Of a stretch of DNA of 64,000 bases, positions 44,855-53,488 are shown piece by piece. Numbering within the stretch: position 1 is the stretch's first letter; each line of letters begins with the position of its first letter. The position numbers were made by a program, and so were the translations under genes. A model generated the notes under the pieces. That model saw only the letters and a list, made by a program, of their open reading frames with translations. It searched no databases and was not told the DNA's origin. This DNA comes from PCPOR2b sp965220385 (GTDB taxonomy: Bacteria; Poribacteria; WGA-4E; PCPOR2b): NCBI GenBank assembly GCA_965220385.1, contig OZ244825.1, forward strand, positions 4,216,001 through 4,280,000. The letters are read 5' to 3'.

Positions 44855-45193
44855 ATGTTTGAAACATCAATCAGCCATAATGATGTGCCAATTCTCCGAA
44901 TTGACGGGAAAATCATAGGGGGCGCAGCCAATGCGCTCAAACGTGAGATGGATAAACAGATTGAGCAGGGCAGAGGCGGTCTAGTCTTAGATATGGCAAG
45001 GGTTCCCCTCTTGGACAGTTCTGCACTGGGGATAATTATCGCAACCCTGCAATTCCTCAAGAAGATGAATGCGAAATTGGTCTTGCTCAATCCTCAACGC
45101 ACGGTCCTTGATGTCTTACAGGTCACACGACTCAACACGATTCTTGAGGTCTATTCGGACGAAGAATCGGCAACGAGCGCATTTGGCTCATAG
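44855..45193 (+). CDS. STAS-domain anti-sigma factor antagonist 1
   Basis: This 112-residue SpoIIAA/RsbV-like protein has 'VLDMARVPLLDSSALGIIIATLQFL' carrying the conserved Ser that an RsbW-type kinase would phosphorylate. Unphosphorylated, such proteins bind the kinase and free its target. SD CAAGGAG is inside the rsmG end. It heads a five-gene module with histidine kinase, SpoIIE phosphatase, RsbW-like kinase and a second STAS protein. Confidence 0.93.
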   Translation: MFETSISHNDVPILRIDGKIIGGAANALKREMDKQIEQGRGGLVLDMARVPLLDSSALGIIIATLQFLKKMNAKLVLLNPQRTVLDVLQVTRLNTILEVYSDEESATSAFGS

Positions 45194-45205
45194 CAGAGAC
45201 CTATT

Positions 45206-47491
45206 ATGAAACGGCTGCGTCTTGGAATGGGATTGCGCTGGCAACTCGTTCTGCTCTTCCTACTGGTATCGCTTATCCCTTTACTCATTGTCGCCCTTTT
45301 GGCGCACGGGGCCGGTACACGCGGGTTGAGAGGTATAATCGAAACAAGCCTCATCGAACACGCTCAAGAAAGGTTAGATCTCGCAGACCGTGAGATTAGT
45401 GATAAACTGCGCTCGCTGCGGCGGCTTCCACTCCGAAACATCAGCACACGACTTGCATCCACCAATAGCGATAACCGACTACCAAACCTCAAAAGTGCAC
45501 ATGAAGACTTGCTGGACAGTGTTGCGCGTCTTGAAAGGCGCGTCGGCGAAAATAGTCAGATCATTATTACCAATCGACATCAGCAGGTAATTTTTGCAAC
45601 CGATGATCAGCTACTTTTCCAGAAGATAGACGAACCCTGGTGGGACAAGGCTTATAATAACGGGATCGGTTATAAATTGATTAGTGATGTCCAATATGAT
45701 ACTGAAATGCAGCAACATTCTCTGCCAATTACTTTGCCAATTGCAGGGCCGCCGCCCGAATCGAAAGTAATCGGCATATTGAGAATTGTCAGTCCACTTC
45801 CGAAACTCTCAGAAGTGGTCAGTCCTCAAAAAGAAGGTGAAGAAATCTGCCTCTTCGATCAGTACGGACGGATTATCTGCGCCCCTCCCGATAGCGGACA
45901 CCAGTTCTTGGACACCGTTGAAATAACCAATGCTGCGGGGGACGCCATTAATGCGCGCGATGGGTATTACGGGTCTGACATGGAAGGAGAAACCGATGCA
46001 CGAGGGGAAAAAAGGATTTATGGCTGGGCTCGAACCAAACACTGGGAGCCAAGGGAGCCTGACGGGCAAAACTCTACCAATCAAATAAGGAATGACCCGC
46101 AATTTGTTAGCCAAAATTTTACCAATTGGATAGTGTTAGTCTCGCTACCCACCTCATCGGCTTACAGCGAAGTGACAAAATTCACAAAGGGTATCTTGTG
46201 GTTCACGCTGATCTCCTGTTTGGTCGTGATCGCGATCGCTCTTGTCGTTTCCCAACGTATTGTAACACCGATTCGGCAGGTCACCGGAGCAGCGCGCGCG
46301 ATCGGTCGTGGAGAGTTTGATCAGGAAATTCCGGTCACCAGCAGTGATGAAGTCGGCATATTAGCGGAAGAATTTAATTCCATGCGGTGGAATCTCAAAA
46401 GTGCGGTCGGAAAGCTGACTGAAGAAGAAAAGAAGATGACCGCTATTGTCAATAGTATTGCTGAAGGCTTAATTCTTGTAGATCCAAATAACCGGATCCT
46501 CTACATCAATCCAGCCGCCGAACGCCTGCTCGATCTCAGTCAAGATAGCATTGATAAGGACATTACCGAACTGATTCATAACGATGAATTGATTCAAATA
46601 GAGCAAGCTCCATCAAAGAACGAGAACGCAAATTTTGTCTCCGAAATTACTTTAATTCACCACGACGAGAAGCTAGTTCTCCGTACCATCGCCAGTCCAT
46701 TCCTTGACGAAAATGGGCAGACCCTTGGGACGGTCTACCTTTTCGATGACATCACCCGTGAGAAAGAGATAGACCAGATGAAATCCGATTTCATCTCGCT
46801 TGTTTCTCACGAGTTGCGCACACCACTAACATCAATCATCGGCTTCGTCTCCTTCATTCTTGATGGCAAGGCAGGGGAAATTAACGACAAACAACGAAAT
46901 AGCCTCGTTCGTGTCCAGCGGCAATCGAAACGACTCGCTGCGCTCATCAACGATCTGCTCGATATCTCTCGAATTGAGTCCGGTCGGATACAGATGGAAC
47001 AGGCACCAATTTCGATTTTAGATATTGTAACGCAGCGGATTGACGAGATTCGTCCCCAAGCCGATGAGAAATCGATTCAGTTGAACCTGACCGCCCCTGA
47101 ATCGGTGCCACAGATTTTCGGAGACGAGGCGCGCATGGGACAAGTATTTACAAACCTGATCGGCAACGCTATCAAGTTTACACCGAATAACGGCGAAGTG
47201 AGCGTCAAAGTTGAAGCCGATGGGAACCTTTTGCACGTTGAAGTTATTGATACGGGACCCGGTATTCCCCCAGAAGAACGCCAAAAGATATTCGACAAGT
47301 TTTACCAACTCAGCGATATTAGCACACGCCAGCAAGGCGGATCCGGCTTGGGGCTATCAATTAGCAAAAGTATCGTTGAAGCGCACGGCGGGAAATTGTG
47401 GATCGACGATGGGAATCAAGGTAAAGGGAGCAATTTTCAGTTTGTGTTACCACTCGTTAGAGAAGATGATAATACAAAACGTGAAACATAA
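45206..47491 (+). CDS. membrane sensor histidine kinase (extracellular sensor-HAMP-PAS-HisKA-HATPase)
   Basis: The product has 761 residues. The order is TM1 near 13-33, an extracytoplasmic sensor of about 290 residues (Cache-like by position), TM2 near 325-348, HAMP ('RIVTPIRQVTGAARAIGRGEFDQEIPV'), a PAS domain ('IVNSIAEGLILVDPNNRILYINPAA'), HisKA with the phosphoacceptor His in 'VSHELRTPLTSIIGF' near residue 534, and HATPase_c with 'NLIGNAIKFTPN', 'DTGPGIPPEE' and 'GGSGLGLSI'. Its likely partner is the receiver-phosphatase encoded 14 bases downstream. Confidence 0.94.
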   Translation: MKRLRLGMGLRWQLVLLFLLVSLIPLLIVALLAHGAGTRGLRGIIETSLIEHAQERLDLADREISDKLRSLRRLPLRNISTRLASTNSDNRLPNLKSAHEDLLDSVARLERRVGENSQIIITNRHQQVIFATDDQLLFQKIDEPWWDKAYNNGIGYKLISDVQYDTEMQQHSLPITLPIAGPPPESKVIGILRIVSPLPKLSEVVSPQKEGEEICLFDQYGRIICAPPDSGHQFLDTVEITNAAGDAINARDGYYGSDMEGETDARGEKRIYGWARTKHWEPREPDGQNSTNQIRNDPQFVSQNFTNWIVLVSLPTSSAYSEVTKFTKGILWFTLISCLVVIAIALVVSQRIVTPIRQVTGAARAIGRGEFDQEIPVTSSDEVGILAEEFNSMRWNLKSAVGKLTEEEKKMTAIVNSIAEGLILVDPNNRILYINPAAERLLDLSQDSIDKDITELIHNDELIQIEQAPSKNENANFVSEITLIHHDEKLVLRTIASPFLDENGQTLGTVYLFDDITREKEIDQMKSDFISLVSHELRTPLTSIIGFVSFILDGKAGEINDKQRNSLVRVQRQSKRLAALINDLLDISRIESGRIQMEQAPISILDIVTQRIDEIRPQADEKSIQLNLTAPESVPQIFGDEARMGQVFTNLIGNAIKFTPNNGEVSVKVEADGNLLHVEVIDTGPGIPPEERQKIFDKFYQLSDISTRQQGGSGLGLSISKSIVEAHGGKLWIDDGNQGKGSNFQFVLPLVREDDNTKRET

Positions 47492-47505
47492 GGGAGGACT
47501 CAATA

Positions 47506-48687
47506 ATGTCTGAGACAATCCTCGCCGTGGACGATGATATCGATATTCTTGAATTAATTCAGATGAGTCTCGACGCTGAAGGATTCGATGTTATCACAGC
47601 AAACGATGGAATGAGTGGATTAGAAAAAGCCAGAATACATTCACCGGATCTCATCCTCCTCGACCTGATGATGCCGGTGATGGATGGGTTTGAAGTAATA
47701 GGTAAATTGAAAGCGGACGAGCAAACCCGCGCGATCCCGGTCATCATGCTCACAGCGCGAGCGCAGACGCATGAGAGAGTTCAGGGATTGCACGCGGGGG
47801 CAGATGATTACGTCACAAAACCTTTCGATCTCGATGAACTAACAGCACGGATTGAGGCCGTACTCGGACGAACCCTCCCGACCAAATATATCAACCCACT
47901 CATTAGTACAATGGGAGATTGGTTCACTGAGGAAGGCGTCGAACAACTCGCTTCGCACCTCGAAGCCGCGGCAATGATACAGCAGAATTTGATACCCAAG
48001 GAAGCACCCAATCTGCCCGGATTCGATATCGCTGGCTTTCTACGAAGTTCAATGACAGTATCAGGCGATTTCTACGACTTCATTCCGTTAGACAATAATC
48101 GTTTAGGCATAGCGATCGCCGATGTTCGCGGAAAAGGAATCCCGGCCGCCCTACTGATGGTAATGATTCGGACAATCCTCCGGCTCATCTGTCGCGAAGA
48201 AACTTCACCCGCAGCTGTACTCAAGCGGATCAATGATCTTTTGGCAATCGACACTGAGCCGGATCTGTTCGCAACGATGGTCTACGGAATCTTGGATTCC
48301 GCAGCGAAGACCTTTACCTATTCAAGCGCAGGGCACTGCTACCCGCTGCATCTGAAAAATGGAGGGACAGAGGTAGACGAGCTAAAGGAAGGAGGCATGC
48401 TGCTGGGAACCTTCGAACACGCCGTATTTGAATCAGAAACGATTCCTCTTGCCCCGGGTGATGAACTCCTCCTCTATACGGACGGGGTCACCGAAGCCGA
48501 GCGGAAGTCGGATGAAACCTTCTACGGTGAAGAGCGGCTCGCCGCGATCCTTGAATCAAATAGCCACCAACCCGCTGAAACGTTTTGCCAAACCATTGAA
48601 ACAGCGCTCTTTGACTTTAGCGGAACCGAGCATCGGGACGACGATGTCACTATCGTCGTTATAAAAGCGACAGATGGAAAGGAATAA
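47506..48687 (+). CDS. response regulator with SpoIIE/PP2C phosphatase output
   Basis: The product has 393 residues. The receiver domain has 'LAVDDDIDILELIQMSL', phosphoacceptor Asp in 'LILLDLMMPVMDG' near residue 53, and Lys in 'DDYVTKPF'. The SpoIIE-type PP2C phosphatase has 'MIQQNLIPKEAPNLPGFDIAGFLRSSMTVSGDFYDFI', 'GIAIADVRGKGIPAALLM', and 'LLYTDGVTEAE'. Its expected substrates are the phosphorylated STAS proteins flanking it. The last bases overlap the next gene by 14 bases, suggesting coupled translation. Confidence 0.95.
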   Translation: MSETILAVDDDIDILELIQMSLDAEGFDVITANDGMSGLEKARIHSPDLILLDLMMPVMDGFEVIGKLKADEQTRAIPVIMLTARAQTHERVQGLHAGADDYVTKPFDLDELTARIEAVLGRTLPTKYINPLISTMGDWFTEEGVEQLASHLEAAAMIQQNLIPKEAPNLPGFDIAGFLRSSMTVSGDFYDFIPLDNNRLGIAIADVRGKGIPAALLMVMIRTILRLICREETSPAAVLKRINDLLAIDTEPDLFATMVYGILDSAAKTFTYSSAGHCYPLHLKNGGTEVDELKEGGMLLGTFEHAVFESETIPLAPGDELLLYTDGVTEAERKSDETFYGEERLAAILESNSHQPAETFCQTIETALFDFSGTEHRDDDVTIVVIKATDGKE

Positions 48688-49138
48688 CGGCGTGGGATTA
48701 CCGGCAACCGAGCAAGTCATCCATCTTGAACTTCCGAGCGCAATGCAGCACGTTTACCTGTTAGATACACTCATCGTCGATATCCTCAACGAAATGGACT
48801 TCGATGAAGAAACGACTGAGCAAGTTATCTTAGCAGTTATCGAAGCCGGTACAAATGCAATCAAGCATGGAAACCAAGAAGATTTGAACAAAAGTGCTCA
48901 CTTTAAGTTCATCATCCACCCTGACAAACTCACGATCATTGTCCAAGATGAAGGAAACGGTTTCAAACGCGAGGAGGTTCCAGATCCGTTGAACCCAGAA
49001 AATCTCTTAAAAAGTAGCGGCAGAGGCATTTTTCTGATGGAGTCATGCATGGACTCTGTCACTTTCGAACAATCAGGGACAATCGTTAAAATGGTTAAGC
49101 ATAAATCGCTAACTGAACAGAAATGCGAATCGGTGTAA
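48674..49138 (+). CDS. RsbW-like anti-sigma factor serine kinase
   Basis: The product has 154 residues with a GHKL ATPase of the HATPase_c_2 type: N-box 'EAGTNAIKHGN', G1 box 'DEGNGF', G2 box 'SSGRGIFLM'. It should bind a sigma factor or other target and phosphorylate STAS antagonists. It overlaps the phosphatase gene, the usual Rsb arrangement, but no SigB-type sigma gene follows. Confidence 0.92.
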   Translation: MERNNGVGLPATEQVIHLELPSAMQHVYLLDTLIVDILNEMDFDEETTEQVILAVIEAGTNAIKHGNQEDLNKSAHFKFIIHPDKLTIIVQDEGNGFKREEVPDPLNPENLLKSSGRGIFLMESCMDSVTFEQSGTIVKMVKHKSLTEQKCESV

Positions 49139-49210
49139 TTTGGGTTAGTATTAGAAAAACAGAGCAGCCCCATGGGTTGACTTCACCTTAAAATTCAAGG
49201 AGACCATCAA

Positions 49211-49567
49211 ATGACTGTAGATATTCGTAAAAAAGAAGGTGTCACAATTCTGGATATTGAGGGAAGAATTATAGGGTCCGATAGTTTAGCCCTCAAGAAT
49301 ATCATTGATGAGCAAGTTGCTGAGGCTGAAGAAGGGGAAGCTAAAATTTTGCTGAACCTCGCAGATGTACGTATGGTAGATAGTTCTGGTCTTGGTATCA
49401 TTGTGGCCACCTATACAGCCGTTCAAAAGAAGGGCGGACGGATTGCCTTACTGCATCCCGGCGGAAACATCAGAAGCTTAATTGTCATGGCAAAGCTAGT
49501 CACCATCTTTGATCGATATGAGGACGAAGACGAAGCGATCGCCAGTTTCCACAGATCCAATAACTAA
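49211..49567 (+). CDS. STAS-domain anti-sigma factor antagonist 2
   Basis: The product has 118 residues. It contains 'ILNLADVRMVDSSGLGIIVATYTAV'-type sequence with the conserved phosphorylatable Ser. SD CAAGGAG precedes the ATG. It is a second antagonist in the same module; two STAS proteins could give the kinase two inputs or outputs. Confidence 0.93.
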   Translation: MTVDIRKKEGVTILDIEGRIIGSDSLALKNIIDEQVAEAEEGEAKILLNLADVRMVDSSGLGIIVATYTAVQKKGGRIALLHPGGNIRSLIVMAKLVTIFDRYEDEDEAIASFHRSNN

Positions 49568-49700
49568 CATCCTTTTACGGGATAATACTGTTCGCCGCGG
49601 ATTGATAAAATCGCAGCATATCTTTAATGTCGTGGGTCGGTGAATTACCCAGCGAACTGATAGCTGGGGGTTCGCCTATCCCGACTAGCCATGAGGGAAT

Positions 49701-50513
49701 GTGAGCACTGTGGCACTGTACAAAGATAGGAATAGGGAGCTGTGGAATAAGTGCACAAACTGTGGAGAACTTGTATTCAAGCAGGCACTCGAGCGCAACA
49801 TCCATACCTGTCCAAATTGTGATTACTATTCTCCGATGCCTGCTGATAGTCGGCTTCGCCATTTATTCGATTCGGAGGCAATATCTAATCTCCACCCGGC
49901 TTCGATCGACAAGCAATCATTAGATCCTATTGGCATGACGGATCTCGTTAATCAAAACAACCCCTCAGATGAATCCCAATGGCTAATTGCCGCAGGCGAA
50001 GGCGTCATCTCAAATTACCCAGCCGTTCTTGCTGTTGTTGCCCCCTACGCTGTTCCACAACATGTGCATTTCATAACATTGCTAATTACAATTCGCACCG
50101 CACTACAGAAAAAACTACCACTCATCACGGTCTATCCAAGTGATGCACTTGCCAAGCGGGGATCCGATCCGCCGGAGCAGCCTGAACTGCTGACTGGTGA
50201 AATGACATACTTGACTATTGAAATGGATAAGTTGTCTCAAGCCCGGCTGCCCCAGATTACAATTCTCACTGATCAAGATCGACGGACGGGATTCTTAACG
50301 CAGTTTCCATTGGGAGACCTCGTACTTGCAGAACTGAACCGACCTTCCAGCACGGCCCCTGACAAACAGACCCGGTCGCCAAGTGGAGCAACCTCCCAAA
50401 CCGAGCCTTCATCATCTGGTCATGCACAGTCCGATGTAAGCATAGATTCCTACGTTCAGCGTCAAGACCTCCCAACAAGACTTGGCAAATTACTGACTTT
50501 CTTCGCTGAATGA
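49701..50513 (+). CDS. AccD-like protein with degenerate carboxyltransferase domain
   Basis: The product has 270 residues. It opens with an AccD-type zinc ribbon ('LWNKCTNCGELVFKQALERN', then 'CPNC'). It follows the layout of the acetyl-CoA carboxylase beta subunit: 'AGEGVISNYPAVLAVV', 'ALQKKLPLITVYPSDA', 'ARLPQITILTDQDRRTGFLTQFPLGD'. The glycine-rich oxyanion and CoA motifs expected after 'LPLI-V' (SGGARMQEG) and after 'LTDP' (TTGGV) are absent. The C-terminus is Ser/Pro-rich. Catalysis is therefore unlikely; a scaffold or regulatory role, perhaps in RNA or protein binding through the zinc ribbon, is possible. The GTG start at 49701 is uncertain. Confidence 0.75.
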   Translation: MSTVALYKDRNRELWNKCTNCGELVFKQALERNIHTCPNCDYYSPMPADSRLRHLFDSEAISNLHPASIDKQSLDPIGMTDLVNQNNPSDESQWLIAAGEGVISNYPAVLAVVAPYAVPQHVHFITLLITIRTALQKKLPLITVYPSDALAKRGSDPPEQPELLTGEMTYLTIEMDKLSQARLPQITILTDQDRRTGFLTQFPLGDLVLAELNRPSSTAPDKQTRSPSGATSQTEPSSSGHAQSDVSIDSYVQRQDLPTRLGKLLTFFAE

Positions 50514-50567
50514 GCCTCTTATATTTAACGAATCACATTGTGCGTCTCACGTTTCAGACAGGAAAAA

Positions 50568-51185
50568 ATGAAAAAACATATACTATTGAACCTACAATTA
50601 CTCGTTATAATATCCCTCGCAAATCTGAGTTGTGCAACGCTCCAGACTGCGTTTCAAACTGAACGTATCGTGCCCATCTTTGATCCGGAAGCGACCATCC
50701 TTCCGAGGTCAGGAACCGTAGCGTATGTCAAAAACGGTATCACGGCAATGGCAATTCCTCTGAACGATGTCAAAGCGGTGGATGCCTTTGGAATTATCGT
50801 TTTCAACAGCACGGATCATTGGATCTCCTTGCGGCAAGAGGACTGTTCGTTACTTGATCAATCGGGCAAAGTTTCCAAACCGATCCATAGATCGCAGCAT
50901 ACATTTTATCTCGGGAAGAATTTCACACCGAAGATGCCACCTGAATTCCGAGAAGACTTTCGCGAGAACCGCGTACTCCGCTCAATGGGCGACCTTGTGG
51001 CACTGCCGAGTGAGGACATAGAAAAAACTACTATTATGCCGAGACGGCGGGTGCGATTCTTCCTGTATTTTCACAAGCGCAGTGTTGAATCATCAAATTT
51101 ACGGATCATTGTTCCCAAAGTCCATAGCGAATTTACCGACACAGAAACGACGTTCGTATTTAAGTTTGAGGTCCAAAAAGGCTAA
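50568..51185 (+). CDS. lipoprotein of unknown function
   Basis: The product has 205 residues with the lipobox 'ANLSC' at Cys22 after a hydrophobic signal. The mature part has 'GTVAYVKNGITAMAIPLNDVKAVDAFGIIVFNST', a probable beta-rich domain resembling no family I can name. The ATG at 50568 has AGGAAAA upstream, and the extension to 50538 is not needed. It lies in a plus-strand run before the NHL, PhyH, CotH and quinoprotein-like genes. Confidence 0.72.
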   Translation: MKKHILLNLQLLVIISLANLSCATLQTAFQTERIVPIFDPEATILPRSGTVAYVKNGITAMAIPLNDVKAVDAFGIIVFNSTDHWISLRQEDCSLLDQSGKVSKPIHRSQHTFYLGKNFTPKMPPEFREDFRENRVLRSMGDLVALPSEDIEKTTIMPRRRVRFFLYFHKRSVESSNLRIIVPKVHSEFTDTETTFVFKFEVQKG

Positions 51186-51297
51186 GCGGGTGTGCAAAAA
51201 ACGGCAGAAAAGAAGGATGGAAGGAAAGATCGGAAGAACAGAAGGTGAGTTTCCCTCTTTCGTCTTTCTCTCACTCCTCCAACCTTCCAATCTTCCG

Positions 51298-52353
51298 ATG
51301 TTAAATCGCAGTTTCCTACCTCTACTACTGCTTCTTTCTTTCTGTTTCAGTTGCGCTGCCCCCAATCCACCGGCCGCTCGGTCAACCGAAACTGGTCTGA
51401 AATCCTCCCTCACGAAGACAGTAACCCCGCCCCAAATTGTCTCCTCTATCCAAGATCGACCTGCACCACCCATACTTAGTGTGAATTACGTCAATACACT
51501 GGGAGGCTCCGGTCAGGGAGCAGCGTTATTCTTAAGACCCACGGGACTCGACCTCGACCATCGGGGAATGCTCTACGTAGCCGATTCGGGAAACAACCGC
51601 GTCCAAGTTGTCGATAACGACGGAAACTTTATATCAGAATATGGCGTGCGCGGCTGGCGGACAGGAGAATTTGACAATCCGACCGATGTAGCTATCAATT
51701 TTCAGCGTACCGAACTCCTTTACGTCGCCGATACAGATAACCACCGAATCCAATACTGCAACTTGGTAGACAGAATCTTCTATGTCATGGCAGGCGGTAG
51801 ATTGGGAGACAGCATTGAAGACGAGGACACTGAAACTGAGTTCGAGCTGCCCGGAGGCGTTAGCGTCGGACGAAATGGGGAAGTTTGTGTCGTCGATACG
51901 GGCAACCACCGATTTATACTGTTCGATACGAACGGCATTCGTGTGTTGATGCGTGGGACCTTTGGCGAGGCAAGGCAACAGTTTCGTGATCCAACAGACC
52001 TCGTCACAGACCCACACGGGAACATCTACATCGTCGATTCCGGCAACCACCGGATCAAGAAATACGACTTCAGTGGTAATCTAATCCAGATGTGGGGAAC
52101 TGAAGGGACGGGGCCAGGGCAATTCGCAGAACCGCGTCACATCGACATCGACCGTTGGGGGTATCTCTATGTAACGGATCGAAGAAATCAGCGGGTTCAA
52201 ATCTTCACAAAGGACGGAGAGACTGTAATGACCTTCGGAAACGAAACGCTGGTCGAACCGGTCGGTATCGCAATCTCGAAAAACGATCTCGTCTTCGTGA
52301 GCGACGTTGCCGCGAATGATATTAAGGTTTTTCAGATTGTCTATCGCCCCTGA
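51298..52353 (+). CDS. NHL-repeat beta-propeller lipoprotein
   Basis: The product has 351 residues with the lipobox 'FCFSC' near residue 16. About six NHL blades follow, with 'GLDLDHRGMLYVADSGNNRVQVVD', 'VSVGRNGEVCVVDTGNHRFILFD' and 'LVTDPHGNIYIVDSGNHRIKKYD' as clear examples. NHL propellers bind proteins, RNA or ligands at the surface. The ATG at 51298 starts the signal peptide but has no good SD; the frame is open back to 51082 through the end of the previous gene, so the start remains tentative. Confidence 0.83.
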   Translation: MLNRSFLPLLLLLSFCFSCAAPNPPAARSTETGLKSSLTKTVTPPQIVSSIQDRPAPPILSVNYVNTLGGSGQGAALFLRPTGLDLDHRGMLYVADSGNNRVQVVDNDGNFISEYGVRGWRTGEFDNPTDVAINFQRTELLYVADTDNHRIQYCNLVDRIFYVMAGGRLGDSIEDEDTETEFELPGGVSVGRNGEVCVVDTGNHRFILFDTNGIRVLMRGTFGEARQQFRDPTDLVTDPHGNIYIVDSGNHRIKKYDFSGNLIQMWGTEGTGPGQFAEPRHIDIDRWGYLYVTDRRNQRVQIFTKDGETVMTFGNETLVEPVGIAISKNDLVFVSDVAANDIKVFQIVYRP

Positions 52354-52419
52354 CATAGACTACAGGATAGGGCTGACACGTTAATTCGCAAGCAGAATAT
52401 TTTATACGAGGAGGATACG

Positions 52420-53397
52420 ATGCAATTAACCGATGAGCAACTGGCAACTTGGAAGCGCGATGGCAGTATAGTTGTGCCTAACGTCTTTCCCCCGGAGAGT
52501 TTGGCTCCGGCGTTAGAGGCAGTCGAGCGCAATGCCTATGGGGGGCTAACCCACACCGAATACCGTGCGAAATGGGAGGAAAACCCAACAGAGATTCAAC
52601 AACTCTACGAAAGAACACCACCCATGCAACGATTGGCGGGTCCGATGGGGGGCGCTGTTCATTTTCCCACCGGCTTGCCAGCGGTTGATAAGCTGCTGGA
52701 AAATGACGATTACATCGACTGTGCTTGTCAGCTGTTGGGCACCGACGAGATACGACTCGGCTATGGGCAAATTTTCTTCCGAGAGGGATTGACCGATACC
52801 CGGTACAGCGAGAACCCCTGGGAAGGCTACCATATCGACAACGGCACCAATTCGCAGCTTCCACCACATCCCGATTGGGAACGGTATCATTACCTGCTGT
52901 CCGGAATTATCCTGCACGATATTGATGAGGATGGCGCACCCATGCTGGTCTGTCGTGGCTCACACAAACAACTCGCATCGCTATATGATGGTCACGGAGG
53001 AAGCGCAGGAGGAATGGGGTTGTCGGATCTCCGGGAGTGTGAGGAATTGGCGGAACCAACGCCGGTCACCGCCAAAGCCGGTAGTGTGGCTTTCCGTTCC
53101 AGCTATCTAATTCATGCCGCCCAACCCTTCGCCAACAAACATCGGCAACGTGGATGGATGGGATTTCACTTCCACCGCGCGGATAATGCCGATTGGTGCC
53201 ACACCACACGTCCCGTTCCCGGCTGGACAACACCTGAATTTGTGAGTTTCGTAGCCGATAGCACACCACGCGCTCGACACCTACTCGGTTGGCCCAATCC
53301 GGGCAATTCCTATTACACCGAAGAATCACTCCAACGCCTCGCTAACGCGTATCCCGGTATCGATCTGACACCATATCAAAACGCCATGGGAATGTGA
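52420..53397 (+). CDS. phytanoyl-CoA dioxygenase (PhyH) family protein
   Basis: The product has 325 residues. 'LATWKRDGSIVVPNVFPPESL' is the usual opening. The metal site fits 'YHIDNGTN' (His-x-Asp, near residue 139) with a distal His in 'YLIHAAQPF' and Arg in 'RQRGWMGFHFHR'. SD GAGGAGG lies eight bases before the ATG. The neighbours are NHL, CotH-like and quinoprotein-like genes on the same strand. The substrate is unknown. Confidence 0.87.
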   Translation: MQLTDEQLATWKRDGSIVVPNVFPPESLAPALEAVERNAYGGLTHTEYRAKWEENPTEIQQLYERTPPMQRLAGPMGGAVHFPTGLPAVDKLLENDDYIDCACQLLGTDEIRLGYGQIFFREGLTDTRYSENPWEGYHIDNGTNSQLPPHPDWERYHYLLSGIILHDIDEDGAPMLVCRGSHKQLASLYDGHGGSAGGMGLSDLRECEELAEPTPVTAKAGSVAFRSSYLIHAAQPFANKHRQRGWMGFHFHRADNADWCHTTRPVPGWTTPEFVSFVADSTPRARHLLGWPNPGNSYYTEESLQRLANAYPGIDLTPYQNAMGM

Positions 53398-53488
53398 CAA
53401 GATAGCGGACAAATCATCGACAAAGGTAGGTTATTTTCTGTTGCCACTCGGGAACCCCAATTTCCTTTTTTTCAAAGGACATCCACGT

